Assembly (NCBI GenBank): GCA_002432025.1
Contig: DJFE01000035.1
Span: forward strand, 15,839 to 46,780
Direction of reading: 5' to 3'
Origin: Candidatus Avelusimicrobium stercoris
Lineage (GTDB): Bacteria > Elusimicrobiota > Elusimicrobia > Elusimicrobiales > Elusimicrobiaceae
Length of the DNA stretch: 30,942 nucleotides
The position numbers were made by a program, and so were the translations under genes. Below the pieces are notes generated by a model, which was not told the origin of the DNA, ran no database searches, and worked only from the letters and a program-made list of their open reading frames with translations. Position 1 is the first letter of the stretch; each line of letters opens with the position of its first letter. This document shows, piece after piece, positions 29,451 to 30,942 of the stretch.

Positions 29451-30154
29451 AGATTACTCCCATACAAACCGATGTTTTTAAAGAGTCCGCCGATTTGCCC
29501 GCCTTTATCGTGCGGCATATTCCGTCGGTGGCGGACAAAACGGTGCTGACTGTTTCGTCCAAACTCGTTTGTTTGTGGAAGGGTCTTTCGGTTCCGTACG
29601 AAAGCCGCGAGCAAAAGGAAAGTTTAATCCAGCAGGAGAGCGACGCGGCCTTAAAAACGCCGCTTGCGTGGCTTACGTTAAAAAGCGGTATGATTATGAC
29701 CAACGCCGGGATTGACGAATCCAACGCGGACGGAAAACTGTTGCTTTTACCGCGCGATTTGTACGCGTGTGCAGCCGAACTGCGTGGTGCTTTAAAAAAG
29801 GCGTGGAACGTACAAAATTTGGGTGTGATTATTACGGACAGTATGATTTTGCCCCTGCGTGCGGGAATTATCGGCGCGGCGGTATCGTACAGCGGATTTA
29901 AGGGTGTAAAGGACTTGCGCGGAAAGCCTGATATCTTTGGCAAAAAATTGGATGTTACGCTAGTGGATATGGCGGATTCCTTGGCGGCTGCTTGCGCGCT
30001 GACAATGGGGGAGGCCGACGAACGGCAGCCCTTGTGCGTAGTGGAAGGCGCGCCTGTGGAATTTGCGGACAAAACGGACCCGCAGGAAATAAAATATCCC
30101 GCAGAAAACGATTTGTTTACACCGCTTTTTAAGGCGGCAAAACTAATAAAATAA
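29447..30154 (+). CDS. CofE-like gamma-glutamyl ligase family protein
   Basis: The 235-aa product resembles the F420-0:gamma-glutamyl ligase (CofE/FbiB) family, which in F420 makers adds glutamates to the cofactor. Matching segments are TVLTVSSKLVCLWKG, a middle MIMTNAGIDESNADGKLLLLP, and VIITDSMILPLRAGIIGAAVSYSGF. No other F420 gene is present here and the presumed lineage is not known to me to make F420, so the substrate is open; related stand-alone members have been annotated as folate or other glutamate ligases. The ATG overlaps the hemW stop (ATGA). Confidence 0.8.
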   Translation: MKITPIQTDVFKESADLPAFIVRHIPSVADKTVLTVSSKLVCLWKGLSVPYESREQKESLIQQESDAALKTPLAWLTLKSGMIMTNAGIDESNADGKLLLLPRDLYACAAELRGALKKAWNVQNLGVIITDSMILPLRAGIIGAAVSYSGFKGVKDLRGKPDIFGKKLDVTLVDMADSLAAACALTMGEADERQPLCVVEGAPVEFADKTDPQEIKYPAENDLFTPLFKAAKLIK

Positions 30155-30164
30155 GGAGATAAAA

Positions 30165-30635
30165 ATGATTAAAAATATGCTGGGCGAATTTAAAAAATTC
30201 GTAATGCGCGGCAACGTGATTGATATGGCTGTCGGTATCATTATCGGCGGTGCGTTTACCAAAATCGTAAACTCTATGGTGGCCGATGTGATGATGCCGC
30301 CCTTGGGGCTTTTAATGGGCAAGGTGGATTTTTCCAACTGGTTTATTGTGATTAAAGACGGCGCCCAAGTGCCCGCCCCGTATGCTTCTTTATCTGCGGC
30401 CCAAGCCGCCGGTGCGACCACGCTTAATGTGGGTAACTTTTTAAACGCGGTCATCAGTTTCTTAATCGTGGCGTTTTGTATCTTTTTGCTTATTAAACTG
30501 ATTAACAAACTGGACAATTTGAAGAAGACTGAAGAACCGGCCGCCGCTCCTACCACCAAAAAGTGCCCGTTCTGCTGCTCGGAAATCCCGCTGGAAGCCA
30601 CCCGCTGCCCGCATTGTACTTCCGAACTCAAATAA
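30165..30635 (+). CDS. mscL: Large-conductance mechanosensitive channel with C-terminal zinc ribbon
   Basis: MscL opens under membrane tension and releases solutes during osmotic downshock. The first helix and TM1 are FKKFVMRGNVIDMAVGIIIG (9-28) with the usual GGAFTKIVNSMVADVMMPPLG, then a periplasmic loop (52-90), TM2 (about 92-112), and the cytoplasmic tail. The tail ends in an extra zinc-ribbon-like unit: Cys134 and Cys137 (CPFC, followed by a further Cys138), then Cys148 and Cys151 (CPHC). At 156 aa it is about 20 longer than E. coli MscL. AAGGAG gives a strong ribosome site. It is last in the secA run. Confidence 0.95.
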   Translation: MIKNMLGEFKKFVMRGNVIDMAVGIIIGGAFTKIVNSMVADVMMPPLGLLMGKVDFSNWFIVIKDGAQVPAPYASLSAAQAAGATTLNVGNFLNAVISFLIVAFCIFLLIKLINKLDNLKKTEEPAAAPTTKKCPFCCSEIPLEATRCPHCTSELK

Positions 30636-30694
30636 CGTCTGTTTAATTATTTAACGGCAGCTTTATTGTTGTAACACGGTTGTATTGTTCTATT

Positions 30695-30719
30695 GCCCCG
30701 GTTTTTGTCGGGGCTTTTT
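30695..30719 (+). terminator. Terminator of mscL and the secA run
   Basis: GCCCCG (30695-30700) pairs with CGGGGC (30709-30714), followed by TTTTT. Confidence 0.88.
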
Positions 30720-30735
30720 GTTGTGTTTTTTGGGC

Positions 30736-30779
30736 GTTATCCCCGAGCGTTTGGCGGCCCGCAAGGCGAGGGTTTCTTG
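30736..30779 (+). repeat. Palindromic repeat copy, GGCGGCCCGC subtype
   Basis: GTTATCCCCGAG...GGCGGCCCGCAAGG...GAGGG is homologous to the reverse complement of the pilin copy at 119-161, which shares GGCGGCCCGCAGGG. It is more degenerate at its 3' arm. Confidence 0.65.
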
Positions 30780-30792
30780 TTTTTTTGTTGCT

Positions 30793-30823
30793 GTCATTCC
30801 CGAAGGTCGTAGTCGGGAATCTG
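30793..30823 (+). repeat. Palindromic repeat copy (GTCATTCCCGA...TCGGGAATCTG)
   Basis: The 31-bp copy has perfectly pairing arms ATTCCCGA and TCGGGAAT. It is in the plus orientation, facing the copy at 30855-30885. Confidence 0.85.
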
Positions 30824-30854
30824 TTTTTGCTGTTGCTGTTCTCTTACGCAACGA

Positions 30855-30885
30855 CAGATCCCCGACTAAATTCCTTGGGGATGAC
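30855..30885 (-). repeat. Palindromic repeat copy nearly identical to pilin copy
   Basis: The reverse complement, GTCATCCCC...GGAATTTAG...GGGGATCTG, differs from 65-95 at two of 31 positions. Apart from these repeats and the mscL terminator, the stretch 30636-30942 shows no credible gene. Confidence 0.88.
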
Positions 30886-30942
30886 AACTAAACAATGCTG
30901 TTTTTGTCGTTGCCTTTCTGTCGTTTATTTTAAAGGGGTTGT

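Noticed and set aside
29293..30072. 259-aa minus-strand open frame opposite hemW and the cofE-like gene
   Set aside because: It spans the junction of two recognised plus-strand genes and has no domain or start signal.
30690..30891. Short open frames on both strands in the terminal repeat cluster
   Set aside because: They translate the palindromic repeats and the mscL terminator; no start signals.

Overview
This window reads as a compact, ordinary bacterial chromosome segment of moderate GC. It holds about 26 protein genes and one tRNA, with short intergenic spaces and many tight ATGA/TAATG gene overlaps. The type IV prepilin at the left edge (core GFTLIELLVVVLIIGILAG, then VALPQYQKAV) and the many lineage-specific secreted proteins suggest a Gram-negative-type, gut-associated Elusimicrobiota (Elusimicrobiaceae-like). 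That assignment is inferred from remembered protein style, not from a search. An apolipoprotein N-acyltransferase (lnt) supports a diderm envelope.

Layout: (1) 36-692, a prepilin whose leader is interrupted in frame by a composite palindromic repeat. (2) 774-4540, a minus-strand operon zapA-like > rarA > xseA > xseB > tlyA (DNA repair, division, rRNA methylation). (3) 4541-4914, a gene-free divergent spacer with a 120-nt hairpin and an 11-bp perfect inverted repeat. (4) 4915-8611, pheS-pheT plus a small coiled-coil gene, closed by a shared terminator. (5) 8690-9494, a minus-strand pair, YjbQ-like and a hotdog thioesterase. (6) 9543-10448, an unrecognised one-TM protein, then tRNA-Gly(GCC) and a repeat-containing spacer. 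(7) 10933-11619, a secreted ankyrin-like protein. (8) divergent dgt-like and coaD. (9) 13388-17509, a long leader, possibly with a small ORF, and a 1252-aa secreted/membrane protein that carries a duplicated domain and an MFS-like C-terminal half. (10) 17572-20463, a minus-strand operon nfuA-like > PHP phosphoesterase > sulP, ending in two tandem 74-bp repeats that each carry a terminator. (11) 20613-22516, three small secreted proteins of mostly unknown role. (12) 22589-30635, a seven-gene plus-strand run secA > eight-cysteine protein > lnt > prfB > hemW > cofE-like > mscL. (13) 30636-30942, a terminator and a cluster of the same palindromic repeats found at the left edge.

Most genes are housekeeping. 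The less ordinary content is: an in-frame repeat insertion in the pilin leader with a possible GGATTT target duplication; the 1252-aa fusion; two upstream leaders that share GGnCC-type boxes separated by A/T tracts; five genes with -10 boxes 6-8 nt before the start codon and no Shine-Dalgarno (candidate leaderless mRNAs); and the tandem terminator repeats, whose sequence resembles the 3' end of tlyA. I saw no CRISPR array, transposase, phage gene, rRNA or recognisable defence system.
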